Assembly: GCA_949281375.1 (NCBI GenBank)
Contig: CASDLT010000040.1
Span: forward strand, 62,001-126,000
Origin: an uncultured Nitrosomonas sp.
Lineage (GTDB): Bacteria; Pseudomonadota; Gammaproteobacteria; Burkholderiales; Nitrosomonadaceae
DNA length: 64,000 bases
Direction of reading: 5' to 3'
The notes under the pieces are model-generated. The model saw nothing but the letters and a program-made list of their open reading frames with translations, was not told where the DNA came from and made no database searches. A program made the position numbers and the translations under genes. Of this stretch, positions 1 through 8,665 are shown piece by piece (the first letter of the stretch is position 1; the number at the start of each line of letters is the position of its first letter).

Positions 1-1038
1 TACACGTCTCTATTCAATCCGCAGGTGCTCCAGGCACTCAGCGGTATCGCCTGGTGGGCGATCATGATTTTTGTGTGGATCGCTGGTATTGAACTGGACT
101 TGAAAAAAAGCTGGCAGGACAGGCGGGATAGCTGCATTACTGCCGGATTGGCATTGAGTTGCCCGCTGTTATTGGGATGCCTTGCCGCAGTCATGCTGAT
201 GACATTCATTGGTGCTGACTGGATAGGCCCCAAGGGAAGCGATTGGCAGTTTATCATTGGCGTGGGGATGGCCTGTGCAGTAACTGCCTTGCCCATCCTC
301 ATCCTGTTGATGGAAAAGCTGAACATTCTGCGCGAGCCGATCGGTCAGCGGATCATGCGTTATGCCAGTCTCGATGACATCGCCATCTGGATTGTGTTAT
401 CGCTGGTTCTGCTCGATTGGGACAGAGTCAGTCTTCAAACAATATTCCTGGTCAGTTTTATCCTCATCAGTTTTTTATTCCGCAAGCTAATGCTTTCGCT
501 TCAAGAGAGCGACCGCTGGTATGTGAGTTTCATTTGGTTGGGGATCTGCGGTTTAGCGTCGGACTGGGCAGGTTTGCATTTCATGGTTGGGGCATTTCTG
601 GCGGGTGTGGTCATGGATTCTGATTGGTTTAATCAGGAGGACATGGATAAATTGCGTCACTTTGTGATGATGACGATGTTACCGGTATATTTTATGAGTA
701 CTGGCTTGCGTACCAATTGGGAAATGGATGGCCTCGCGGTATTAGTTGCGGCTGGCATATTGCTGTTTGCGTCGATAGCGGGAAAAATTGCAGGTACTTA
801 TGCGGCTGGCAAAATCCTCAAATGGGAAAAGGGCGAGGCATGGATTATTGGTTGGTTGCTGCAAACCAAGGCCCTGATCATGATCGTTTTTGCTAACGTG
901 TTGCTGGATAAACAAATCATTACCAGTCAGACATTCACAGCATTGCTGGTGATGGCGGTGATCAGCACCATGCTTACAGTCCCTGTCGTGACGCCGAAGT
1001 TACATCAATATAGGCACTTGATTTTTAAATCGAAATAG
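1..1038 (+). CDS. CPA2-family cation/proton antiporter, 5' end missing
   Basis: This is an integral membrane protein of the Kef/Na+:H+ antiporter fold (CPA2). The reading frame is open from base 1, so the gene begins before the window and only the C-terminal part (about 345 residues) is visible. About ten hydrophobic segments can be seen, with charged polar helices such as ILREPIGQRIMRYASLDDIAIW, whose Asp pair is typical of the ion-binding core of this family. No TrkA-N or CBS tail follows, so it resembles the short antiporters. A hairpin with a T-tract 41 nt after the stop suggests that its transcript ends before the polyene operon. The transported ion cannot be told from sequence. Confidence 0.8.
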   Translation, partial: YTSLFNPQVLQALSGIAWWAIMIFVWIAGIELDLKKSWQDRRDSCITAGLALSCPLLLGCLAAVMLMTFIGADWIGPKGSDWQFIIGVGMACAVTALPILILLMEKLNILREPIGQRIMRYASLDDIAIWIVLSLVLLDWDRVSLQTIFLVSFILISFLFRKLMLSLQESDRWYVSFIWLGICGLASDWAGLHFMVGAFLAGVVMDSDWFNQEDMDKLRHFVMMTMLPVYFMSTGLRTNWEMDGLAVLVAAGILLFASIAGKIAGTYAAGKILKWEKGEAWIIGWLLQTKALIMIVFANVLLDKQIITSQTFTALLVMAVISTMLTVPVVTPKLHQYRHLIFKSK

Positions 1039-1078
1039 AAAATCCCTGATGCTAGGGGACTTGTGCTGCCGAACCGTA

Positions 1079-1119
1079 GGCTGATCGAATGCGCAATTCG
1101 AGCCGATCGATTTTTTTTT
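1079..1119 (+). terminator. Rho-independent terminator after the antiporter gene
   Basis: A 6-bp stem TCGAAT/ATTCGA (1085-1090 with 1096-1101) is extended by GGC/GCC around a 3-nt bulge and is followed after six bases by nine T (1111-1119). It lies 41 nt after the antiporter stop and separates it from the polyene operon. Confidence 0.6.
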
Positions 1120-1419
1120 CAGCGTTAAAACAGGATGATCCACAAAAATCATGGCGATTATAATCGTTCAATTACAACCAGGATTGTTGAAGAAATGGTC
1201 GACGAATAGGGTGATTTCTCTGTCTTTACAAATACAAATGGTCCATTGTAATATGAGTCCCACTTTTAACCGGGACAACAGTCTCTTGCTGAAATGTATC
1301 GAATAATCAAAGAACTAATATCTGGTTGCTAACGATATATCTGCAATCACAGTTCTCTCTATTACTGACGTATTAGATACCCCATACATTCAAAAATTGA
1401 ATCCACCCATATTAAAGAG
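1120..1419. other. Non-coding upstream region of the plus-strand polyene operon
   Basis: No credible gene is seen between the antiporter terminator and the first ACP start. The stretch is AT-rich and must hold the operon promoter. A perfect 12-bp palindrome CGATTATAATCG (1155-1166) contains a consensus -10 hexamer on both strands but has no good -35, so I do not call it a promoter. Confidence 0.5.
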
Positions 1420-1707
1420 ATGAATAATTCTATCGATAACGCTTCCTTGATCTCATCTTTTGAAAGGGAAGTTGCCAGTCTTATTGTGTTGACATTAAAT
1501 CTTGAAGTTGCGTCGGATCATATAGATCCTGATTTACCCTTGTATGGGGACGGTCTGGGGCTTGATTCAATTGATATTCTGGAACTGGCGTTAGCGGTAT
1601 CCAAACAGTACGGGTTTCAGATAAAGTCGGATGACCCCGAAAACAAAACCATTTTTAGTTCATTACGGCATCTTGCGGCTTACATCGCAACGAATCGCAC
1701 TAAATAA
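1420..1707 (+). CDS. Acyl carrier protein of the aryl polyene pathway
   Basis: A 95-residue carrier protein. The phosphopantetheine attachment site is Ser50 in GLGLDSIDILEL, a textbook DS(I/L) motif at the start of helix II. In xanthomonadin synthesis the equivalent ACP (XanC) carries the 3-hydroxybenzoyl starter and the growing polyene. It is the first gene of the plus-strand operon and directly abuts the next gene (TAA then GTG). AAAGAG lies immediately before the ATG. Assignment to the aryl polyene pathway rests on the ligase, ketosynthase and chorismatase nearby. Being an ACP is close to certain; its precise cargo is inferred. Confidence 0.9.
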   Translation: MNNSIDNASLISSFEREVASLIVLTLNLEVASDHIDPDLPLYGDGLGLDSIDILELALAVSKQYGFQIKSDDPENKTIFSSLRHLAAYIATNRTK

Positions 1708-2262
1708 GTGCGTAAACTCCATCTTGCCGCTACTACGATCTCGATGAAACCATTGTTGAAAACCAGCGCCAGTAAAATCATAACGATGACAATAACCGCA
1801 ATTGCCGCAATAGTAGGTTATCCGCTATTGATGCATCATTTTTTACACAGCGGGCAATACCAGGATTTAGCATGGATTTATCTTTTGCAGTTCATCGTGA
1901 CGCAGCTATTACTGTCGGCCGTTTTTGCTTCGACGTTGATTCCAAGCAAAACGCCGTTGATTACTCACTTTGCTCAAATGGCGTATGGATTGGAGCTGCC
2001 ATCAGAAATAGGCCTTTATTGCAGAAATGCAACGTGGGCGTGGGCTTTATTTTTCGTGGCGTTGGCTTTGATCAGTATCATGTTGTACTTTTTCGCGACG
2101 GCAGCAGTCTGGTCTTTTTTTTGTAATATATTGTATTTTCCACTGATTGCGATGATGTTCGTGGCTGAGTATGTCGTTCGCTGCTATTCCTTGCCTCATC
2201 TCAAAAGATTGCCGATTCTGAAAGGATGGAATCTCTACTGGGAAAACAAAAAATCTTCCTGA
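1708..2262 (+). CDS. Small integral membrane protein (COG4648-like) of aryl polyene clusters
   Basis: A 184-residue protein with about four hydrophobic segments (near residues 24-46, 52-76, 105-130 and 135-152) and no recognisable catalytic motif. Proteins of this size and topology, annotated COG4648, accompany ACP and ligase genes in aryl polyene clusters; their biochemical role is not known to me. The GTG at 1708 abuts the ACP stop, suggesting translational coupling; the ATG at 1744 (residue 13) is an alternative start. It could help anchor the synthesis machinery to the inner membrane, which is inference only. Confidence 0.7.
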   Translation: MRKLHLAATTISMKPLLKTSASKIITMTITAIAAIVGYPLLMHHFLHSGQYQDLAWIYLLQFIVTQLLLSAVFASTLIPSKTPLITHFAQMAYGLELPSEIGLYCRNATWAWALFFVALALISIMLYFFATAAVWSFFCNILYFPLIAMMFVAEYVVRCYSLPHLKRLPILKGWNLYWENKKSS

Positions 2263-2283
2263 CAGCTGCCGTCAAGCCAGTTT

Positions 2284-3711
2284 ATGCCTAAGCTGATTGC
2301 CCACCCAGCACCGGAAGCAATAATTGCTTATACCCATCATCAGGCGCTGACGGCCAACGATTTTCTACGCGACTGCGTCTGGCTGGCAACCCAGTTGCCA
2401 CGCCAACGTTATTTACTGAATTTTTGCAAGAACCGGTATCTATTCGCCGTTGGTATGGGAGCGGCGGCCTTGAACCAGCAAACGATGTTGTTACCGCCCA
2501 CCTATAATCAAGGCATGCTTTCGCAATTGCAGCAAAACTATCCTGACCTGTATGTTCTCCATGATCAAAACATGCCTGAAATATCCGATTTTCTACGTTT
2601 CAAGGTGGCGTATCCGGTGATGCCAGATCATCCTGGTTGTGAGTTTTCAAGGGATTTGGAAAAAGCGTTTTCAGTCCCTGAAATTCCTGCTGATCATGTG
2701 ATGGCGTATGTATTTACTTCAGGCTCTACCGGGCAGCCTGTTCCTCATGCCAAAACATGGGGTAGCATGACACGCAACGCTCAGGCGCAATTGCGCAGAA
2801 TCGGGGAAGATGTGAATTTTCTGAATCAAATGTTTACTGTTCTGGCTACCGTGCCTCCGCAACATATGTATGGACTGGAGTCGAGTGTATTAATCGCCCT
2901 GCTCGGGGGGCAGGCATTCAGTGCTGCGCATCCCTTTTTTTCGCAGGACATTTGCACTGAACTGGAGCGTTTGCCGCGACCGCGTGTTCTAGTGAGCACA
3001 CCGTTTCATCTCAGTGCATGGATGGACAGTGGTATGGAATTACCCGCAGTGGATCTGATCATCAGCGCAACTGCGCCTCTGAGCATTCAATTGGCTGAAA
3101 GTATCGAAGCAAAATTTCAGATTCCCGTTCAAGAAATATATGGCTGCACGGAAACAGGACAGATCGCTACACGGCTGCCCACGGCAAATCAGGCGTGGCA
3201 AACCTATGGCCAGGTGGAGATTATCCAAATCGATGGCGAAAATGATAGTCAGGGTAGCGTGGTGGCGCAGGGTGATTATATTTCTGCACCTACAGAACTC
3301 AACGATGTGCTCGAAGTTATCGATAAGAATCACTTCAGATTACTGGGACGCAAGGTCGATCAGGTGAATATAGCGGGAAAAAGAAGCTCATTGGGCTATT
3401 TAAATTATCAGTTGAATTCTATCGACGGGGTAAGGGATGGCGTATTTTTCATTCCGGATACGGCGGATGCGTTGAAAGAAAAGCGTGGTGAAACCCGTCT
3501 GATCGCTTTTGTGGTCGCTGCGGGCATCAGTAAGGCTGACATTCTGAACGCCCTGCGCTGCCGTATCGATGCAGCATTCATGCCCCGACCGCTTTTTATC
3601 GTCAACGAATTGCCCCGTAATAGCACAGGCAAGCTTCCGCAACACGTACTGGCAGAGCTTGCTCAACAATTACAAGCGGAGCAAAGTGTCTCAGAAACCC
3701 AAAAGCAATAG
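2284..3711 (+). CDS. AMP-forming aryl/acyl-ACP ligase (starter-loading enzyme)
   Basis: A 475-residue member of the adenylate-forming superfamily. The phosphate-binding loop FTSGSTGQP is at about residues 144-152, the YGCTETG motif at about 285, and the C-terminal catalytic Lys lies in RNSTGKLPQ near 455. It probably activates 3-hydroxybenzoate with ATP and loads it on the adjacent ACP, as XanA2 does for XanC in Xanthomonas. In many aryl polyene clusters this ligase is followed by or fused to a FabZ-like dehydratase; none is present here and the protein ends normally after the ligase domain. It is in the operon between the membrane protein and a LABLAT acyltransferase. Confidence 0.85.
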   Translation: MPKLIAHPAPEAIIAYTHHQALTANDFLRDCVWLATQLPRQRYLLNFCKNRYLFAVGMGAAALNQQTMLLPPTYNQGMLSQLQQNYPDLYVLHDQNMPEISDFLRFKVAYPVMPDHPGCEFSRDLEKAFSVPEIPADHVMAYVFTSGSTGQPVPHAKTWGSMTRNAQAQLRRIGEDVNFLNQMFTVLATVPPQHMYGLESSVLIALLGGQAFSAAHPFFSQDICTELERLPRPRVLVSTPFHLSAWMDSGMELPAVDLIISATAPLSIQLAESIEAKFQIPVQEIYGCTETGQIATRLPTANQAWQTYGQVEIIQIDGENDSQGSVVAQGDYISAPTELNDVLEVIDKNHFRLLGRKVDQVNIAGKRSSLGYLNYQLNSIDGVRDGVFFIPDTADALKEKRGETRLIAFVVAAGISKADILNALRCRIDAAFMPRPLFIVNELPRNSTGKLPQHVLAELAQQLQAEQSVSETQKQ

Positions 3712-3853
3712 CTTAGGTGCTTTTTTTAGCGATGCTTGCCTGAATGAGACAACCGCCATCAGGATCTTTAGAATGATCAATCGAGTAATCTGCGCGGAGC
3801 TGTTTCCGCAGGATGTGTTATGTTGGCTAACAGCGGATGAGAACGAACATTGA
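3688..3853 (+). CDS. Possible small protein (55 aa) between ligase and acyltransferase
   Basis: A GTG at 3688, preceded at good distance by GGAG, opens a 55-codon frame that overlaps the end of the ligase by 24 nt, fills the 125-nt gap and ends in tandem TGA codons overlapping the next gene. The product is neutral to slightly acidic, with the segment IRIFRMINRVICAELF in its middle. I recognise no family. Position and ribosome-binding site favour translation, but it may be chance; it is too short to be the missing dehydratase. Confidence 0.3.
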
Positions 3854-4793
3854 TGAATCTGGCAGTATCCCTGAAAAAATGACTGAGACAAAAACCGATG
3901 ACGATTGGATGAAACGCAAAGAGCGCGGCAGTCTCGTACTGTTACGCTTACTGGTTTGGCTGAGTTTGTTTGGTGGGCGGAATTTTGCGAGGCTGCTGCT
4001 CTATCCCATCAGTTTGTATTTCCTGTTGGCTGCGACACAAGCCCGGCACGCTTCACGCCAATATTTGCAGAAAGTTCTCGGCAGGACGGTGCGCTGGAGC
4101 GATATTTTCAGGCATTTCTTTTGTTTTGCAGCGATATCGCTCGACCGGGTTTATTTTTTGAACGGTCAGGTGCAGCAATTTTCTCTAACTTTAGAGAACG
4201 AGCATCTTTTGCACGCGGCGATGGAGCAACATGACGGAATTTTCCTGTTCGGTGCACATATGGGCAGCTTTGAAGCGCTGCGCGCTTTGGGACATCAACA
4301 TACGGATCGCACGCTGGTGCAGTTGATGTATCAGGAAAATGCAAAAAAACTCAGTCAAGTATTGGCCGCCATCAATCCAGCACTCCAGCATGAGATCATA
4401 CCATTAGGTAATTTGGAGACGATGATGCGAGTACATGAGGCGCTGAAGCGAGGGGCAATGATTGGTATATTGGCAGACCGCACATTGCAGCAGACACATC
4501 TTAAAAAGCAACGTTTTCTGGGAGAAGATGCCGCTTTTTCTGAAAGCGCCTTCCGTCTTGCAGCGATATTGCGCAAGCCTGTGTTGTTGATGCTGGGTGT
4601 ATATCTGGGGAGAAATCAATACCGGTTGTTGTTTGAAGAGATCTATGATTTTTCGAACATGCAGCAAGAACAAGCTCAGGCTGTAACGGCAGCACGCGAA
4701 CGATACGTGGATTTGCTGGCGAAATATTGTCGGGAATATCCCTACAACTGGTTTAATTTTTATGATTTCTGGCAAACGTCATGCAAAGAATGA
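3837..4793 (+). CDS. LpxL/LABLAT-type lysophospholipid acyltransferase
   Basis: A 318-residue membrane-associated acyltransferase of the LpxL/HtrB (LABLAT) fold. The catalytic HxxxxE motif is seen in GAHMGSFEAL (near residue 140) and the family-typical ILADR segment near 215. The N-terminal part has one hydrophobic anchor (YPISLYFLLA). In aryl polyene clusters an acyltransferase of this type is thought to help attach the polyene to its lipid or glycolipid carrier; the exact acyl donor and acceptor are unknown. The start is uncertain: ATG 3837 or ATG 3879 (residue 15). Its end overlaps the LolA-like gene by 13 nt, so it is clearly part of the operon. Confidence 0.8.
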   Translation: MRTNIDESGSIPEKMTETKTDDDWMKRKERGSLVLLRLLVWLSLFGGRNFARLLLYPISLYFLLAATQARHASRQYLQKVLGRTVRWSDIFRHFFCFAAISLDRVYFLNGQVQQFSLTLENEHLLHAAMEQHDGIFLFGAHMGSFEALRALGHQHTDRTLVQLMYQENAKKLSQVLAAINPALQHEIIPLGNLETMMRVHEALKRGAMIGILADRTLQQTHLKKQRFLGEDAAFSESAFRLAAILRKPVLLMLGVYLGRNQYRLLFEEIYDFSNMQQEQAQAVTAARERYVDLLAKYCREYPYNWFNFYDFWQTSCKE

Positions 4794-5377
4794 GTCAATA
4801 TCGATATTGGTTTGCGATACTTATATTTTCGTTTCCCTTCAACCTTTTTGCTCAAATGGAAACTGATCAAATCAGCCTCAACCAATTGATGCAGTTCATG
4901 GCCAAGCATAAAGAAATTCATGCAACTTTTGTTGAAAGTAAATACATTAAGGGTATCGATGTCCCGCTGGAGTCGTCTGGAGATTTAATGTTCATGGCTC
5001 CTTCAACCATGGTCAGACATACGCTGCAACCCAAACCGGAGATGCTCAAGCTGACCGGCGACACCATGACGGTAGAGCGCATGGGTAAGACACACAGCCT
5101 GCATATTAATGACTATCCCGAAATCAGTCTTCACTTTGAAGGAGTGCGGGCTTTATTGGCAGGGGATGCCGAACGGTTGAACTATCTTTACCATGTTGAT
5201 TTGACCGGCACTTTTTTGGACTGGAAGCTGGTGCTGAGGCCCTTGCAGCAGGACAGCGCCCTGAAATCGCTGAATCTGCTCGGAAGCCATGACCGTGTAA
5301 ATTCGGTTGAAGTACATTTGAACGATGGTGATTATTCGATTATGCAGGTCAGCAGAAAAAACACCGTTGATGATTAG
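4781..5377 (+). CDS. LolA-like outer-membrane lipoprotein carrier homologue
   Basis: A 198-residue protein with a hydrophobic N-terminus (residues 8-24) ending in FAQ, probably a signal peptide. The remainder resembles LolA: a start of the type LMQFMAKHKEIHATFVESK and strands with SSGDLMFMAPSTMVRHT. Aryl polyene clusters usually carry a LolA homologue beside an MMPL exporter; the pair is thought to pass the polyene lipid across the periplasm. The gene overlaps the preceding acyltransferase by 13 nt and precedes the MMPL exporter by 59 nt, matching that gene order. The lipid-carrier role here is inferred from family and context. Confidence 0.8.
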   Translation: MQRMSQYRYWFAILIFSFPFNLFAQMETDQISLNQLMQFMAKHKEIHATFVESKYIKGIDVPLESSGDLMFMAPSTMVRHTLQPKPEMLKLTGDTMTVERMGKTHSLHINDYPEISLHFEGVRALLAGDAERLNYLYHVDLTGTFLDWKLVLRPLQQDSALKSLNLLGSHDRVNSVEVHLNDGDYSIMQVSRKNTVDD

Positions 5378-5436
5378 GATAGGTTCCAATCCGATTGTGA
5401 ATGATTTGCTGTATGGTCTGTAGAAAGTAAAACCCG

Positions 5437-7824
5437 ATGCCTGTTACCCAAAACAATCATTTCGTGCCACGAATGCTGTGGTTATTGTGTGTTGTTCTAT
5501 GTGGCTGGGTCATAGCCCACACTGACTACAGAACGGATTTGTCAGTTTTTCTGCCTTCCGCGCCCAACCAGAAGGAAATGATGTTGCTGGGGCAATTGCA
5601 GAATGGCGCGGCAAGCCGCATTCTTTTGGTCGGCATTGAAGGAAGTACTACTGACACGCTTGCTCAGATTGGCAAATCGTTTGCAGCAAAATTGAGAAAT
5701 AACGCCGTTTTTTCTCATGTGTTGAATGATCAGAATGTCATGGATCCTGCCGAGCAAGAACTGATCTATACCTATCGATACTTATTATCCCCAAACACAG
5801 GCCCTGAACTCTTCGCCCCAAAAAACCTCGAAACCGTCATTTATGCCAATTTACTGGAACTTTCTTCCGCTTCGGGGCTATTGAGCAAATCGCTTTTCAT
5901 GCGCGATCCTACTGGAGAAGTCATGGCTCTGGTCGATCGGCTGATTCCTGTGCAGGGTCCGCAAACCCTCAATGGTCAGTGGTTCAATGCTCAGGGCGAG
6001 CGCGCATTGCTGCTGGTGCAATTAGCCAGTGCTGGTACCGATATCAAAGCACAGGAAGCTGCTTTGCAGTTCATGCAAACCAGTTTCAAAGATGTGGTGC
6101 AATCGTTTCAAACGCAGAATCCGGAAAACTCCCAAAAAATTAACACTATCCGGCTGGTGGTCAGTGGCCCTGCGAGTTTTGCAGTCTCAACGCAGAATAT
6201 CATCGAGCAGGAAGCCTTTCGTCTAGCAGGGATAGGACTGATTCTGATCATCACCATTTTGCTCTATGTGTTGCGCAATCTTAAGCTGCTGCTTGCGGGT
6301 TTATTGCCTGTTTTTAGCGGAGTGGTAGCTGGAATTGCGGCTGTAAGCCTGGGGTTTGGCAGCGTGCATGCGATGACAATCGGTTTTGGCATTACGTTGA
6401 TTGGAGAATCCATAGACTATTCCATTTATTTCTTTTTGCAGCGTTCACAAATTAGAAATAACCCCATCTTCTGGCGTACGGTAGGTCTAGGCGTCATGAC
6501 GTCCATTTGCGGTTTTTCGACGATGTTGTTTTCCGGTTTTACCGGCCTGATGCAATTGGCTACTTTCTCGATTGTCGGTCTTGTGGCAGCCGTAATCTGC
6601 ACCCGATGGGTCTTGCCCACGGTATTGCCGCAACGGCTATCAATTCATGATCTCAGTCCCGCTGGAGCATGGCTCAGGCAAATGATGAAGAAGGGTCATC
6701 TGTTCAGGTATCTCATATGGTTTTTAACGCTAAGTGCCTTGCTGTTGCTTGTAAGCAGGCAGGATCATCTGTGGAGCTACGAATTAAATGATCTAAGTCC
6801 GATACCGGCAGCATTGCTTGATTTGGACGGTGAATTGCGGGCCGACATGGGTGCAGCCGATGTGCGGCATATGCTATTGCTGCAAGACACGACGCAAGAG
6901 CAGGTTTTGCAACGCTGCGAGCAATTTTTGCCCCGACTGGATGCGCTCGTTGCACAGGGTCTGCTGGGAGCCTATCAGGCGCCGTGTGCTTATTTGCCGA
7001 GCCAGGCCAGGCAAGAACAGCGTCAGCAAGCGCTCCCAGATCAACATCAATTAGAAAAAACGCTTCAAGAGGCCACCCATGCGCTGCCCATCGCCTTGCA
7101 AAGTTTGCAAGGTTTCGTCGAGGATGTCGCCAACAGCAAGGCATTGCCTTTGCTACGCTCAGAAAAGCTGGAAAACAGCACATTCGGAATCACGCTGGGT
7201 GTCACACTTTATCCGGTAAAAGTAAACGAGGGCCGCGTTTATCATGCGTTGATACAATTACAAGCGCCACTGCAAGAAGGTAAAGCCGTAAGCATCCATC
7301 ATGATGCGTTGCAGTCGGAATTAGTCGATATATTGGATGAGCAATCGGTATTATTGGATCTGAAAGAAGATTTCAATTCAATCTATAAGACGTATTTGAA
7401 TAAAATCCTGAAGTACTCTGCCGCTGGTTTTATGGTGATCATTGTTTTACTGTTAATCATGCTGCGATCCTTACAAACAACCTTATTGGTCATTTTACCT
7501 TTGGCCTGTGCGATAATTTTTGTGACCGCGTTGCTGCACATGTTGGGTTCTCAGTTGAATCTACTGAATATTATTGGTTTATTGCTGGTCTTTGCTGTGG
7601 GTTCAAATTATGCGTTGTTTTTCAGTTCTTCTCAAAGTAATATGACGCTGGCGTCGCTGCTGCTGGCCACGACAACTACTGTAATTGGATATGGGGTGCT
7701 GATTTTTTCGCAAATTCCTATCTTACAGACGATCGGTGTTACGGTTGGATCGGGAGTCTTTCTGGCGCTGGTTTTTTCTGCCCTGATGGCGCCCGGCACA
7801 ATGAGGAACTCTGGACTTCATTAA
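5437..7824 (+). CDS. MMPL/RND-family exporter of aryl polyene clusters
   Basis: A 795-residue inner-membrane transporter with the internal two-fold repeat of RND proteins: one N-terminal helix (about residues 12-29), a large periplasmic loop, a helix bundle (265-385), a second entry helix (about 422-440), a second large loop, and a final bundle (660-790). The size and the adjacent LolA-like gene match the predicted exporters of aryl polyene and xanthomonadin clusters. It most likely moves the finished aryl polyene lipid from the inner membrane towards the outer membrane. The next gene starts 10 nt downstream. Confidence 0.85.
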   Translation: MPVTQNNHFVPRMLWLLCVVLCGWVIAHTDYRTDLSVFLPSAPNQKEMMLLGQLQNGAASRILLVGIEGSTTDTLAQIGKSFAAKLRNNAVFSHVLNDQNVMDPAEQELIYTYRYLLSPNTGPELFAPKNLETVIYANLLELSSASGLLSKSLFMRDPTGEVMALVDRLIPVQGPQTLNGQWFNAQGERALLLVQLASAGTDIKAQEAALQFMQTSFKDVVQSFQTQNPENSQKINTIRLVVSGPASFAVSTQNIIEQEAFRLAGIGLILIITILLYVLRNLKLLLAGLLPVFSGVVAGIAAVSLGFGSVHAMTIGFGITLIGESIDYSIYFFLQRSQIRNNPIFWRTVGLGVMTSICGFSTMLFSGFTGLMQLATFSIVGLVAAVICTRWVLPTVLPQRLSIHDLSPAGAWLRQMMKKGHLFRYLIWFLTLSALLLLVSRQDHLWSYELNDLSPIPAALLDLDGELRADMGAADVRHMLLLQDTTQEQVLQRCEQFLPRLDALVAQGLLGAYQAPCAYLPSQARQEQRQQALPDQHQLEKTLQEATHALPIALQSLQGFVEDVANSKALPLLRSEKLENSTFGITLGVTLYPVKVNEGRVYHALIQLQAPLQEGKAVSIHHDALQSELVDILDEQSVLLDLKEDFNSIYKTYLNKILKYSAAGFMVIIVLLLIMLRSLQTTLLVILPLACAIIFVTALLHMLGSQLNLLNIIGLLLVFAVGSNYALFFSSSQSNMTLASLLLATTTTVIGYGVLIFSQIPILQTIGVTVGSGVFLALVFSALMAPGTMRNSGLH

Positions 7825-7834
7825 TCAAGACTAA

Positions 7835-8632
7835 ATGGGTACTTCGACGGTTTATCACTATAGCGGGCTGTTGCGTATCAGTATCGTGGTGCACGCACTG
7901 GCATTTTGTCTATTTTTTGTGCCGGCTGGATGGCTTTATGCATTATTCCTCGTGTTTGGCAATCATGTCGTTCTGGTCGTCCAGGGTTTGTGGCCTCGCA
8001 GTCAGTGGCTGGGTGCAAACATCACGCGCGTGCCTCAGGCGAAAGCAGGAAATGCCGTGTATATCACGATCGATGATGGCCCTTGTCCCGAAGTGACTCC
8101 AAAAGTGTTGCAGATTCTCGAACAATATCATGCGAAAGCGACTTTTTTCTGCATTGGCAAGCGTGTGCAGCTGCATCCGGATTTGGCAAAAGCAATCGTA
8201 GCGGCGGGCCATAAACTGGAGAACCACAGTATGATGCATAGTCATGCTTTTTCGTTGTGGGGTACACAAAAAATATACCGGGATGTAGTCAGCGCGCAGA
8301 CTGTGATCCAAGCAGCGACGGATACTCCACCACAATATTTTCGTGCACCAGCCGGCCTACGAAATATTTTCCTGGATAGGGTGTTGCAGAAGCTCGGATT
8401 GCGTCTGGTCAGCTGGACACGCCGCGGTTTTGATACGCGTCAGCGTAATGCAGGCGTTGTTCTTGATGGCTTGTGCAGAAATTTGCTGGCGGGCGATATA
8501 TTGCTGTTACATGATGGTAACGCGGCTCACACCTGCAGTGGCAAGGCGGTGATTGTGGAGGTATTGCCGGTATTGTTGCAGACATTGTTTGACAACAACC
8601 TCAGACCTGATGTGTTGCCAGAAGGTTTGTAG
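7835..8632 (+). CDS. NodB-type polysaccharide deacetylase, membrane-anchored
   Basis: A 265-residue protein. Two hydrophobic stretches (about residues 14-30 and 34-50) precede a NodB homology domain. Motif 1 is TIDDGP with Asp80/Asp81 and motif 2 is HSMMH with His131 and His135, so the base and metal ligands are kept; FRAPAG corresponds to motif 3 and LLLHDG to a later one. The family removes N-acetyl groups from GlcNAc-type sugars. Inside this operon it could deacetylate the head-group sugar added by the GT2 enzyme encoded at 12969-13739. That link is inference; the fold and metal site are clear. Confidence 0.85.
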   Translation: MGTSTVYHYSGLLRISIVVHALAFCLFFVPAGWLYALFLVFGNHVVLVVQGLWPRSQWLGANITRVPQAKAGNAVYITIDDGPCPEVTPKVLQILEQYHAKATFFCIGKRVQLHPDLAKAIVAAGHKLENHSMMHSHAFSLWGTQKIYRDVVSAQTVIQAATDTPPQYFRAPAGLRNIFLDRVLQKLGLRLVSWTRRGFDTRQRNAGVVLDGLCRNLLAGDILLLHDGNAAHTCSGKAVIVEVLPVLLQTLFDNNLRPDVLPEGL

Positions 8633-8665
8633 ATATTGCCTCTCTAACTCAATGGATTACCCGGA

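Noticed and set aside
1155-1166. Perfect 12-bp palindrome CGATTATAATCG as an operator or promoter
   Set aside because: Palindromes of this length are expected by chance in a window this size, there is no -35 at proper distance, and it lies 254 nt before the first gene.
3712-3836. Remnant of the missing dehydratase between ligase and acyltransferase
   Set aside because: The gap is only 125 nt and no frame shows a hot-dog fold motif; it is too small even for a remnant of the active-site helix with its surroundings.
6713-7183. 156-codon frame antisense to the MMPL exporter gene
   Set aside because: It lies wholly inside a strongly supported gene and its sequence is the mirror of that gene's codon pattern.
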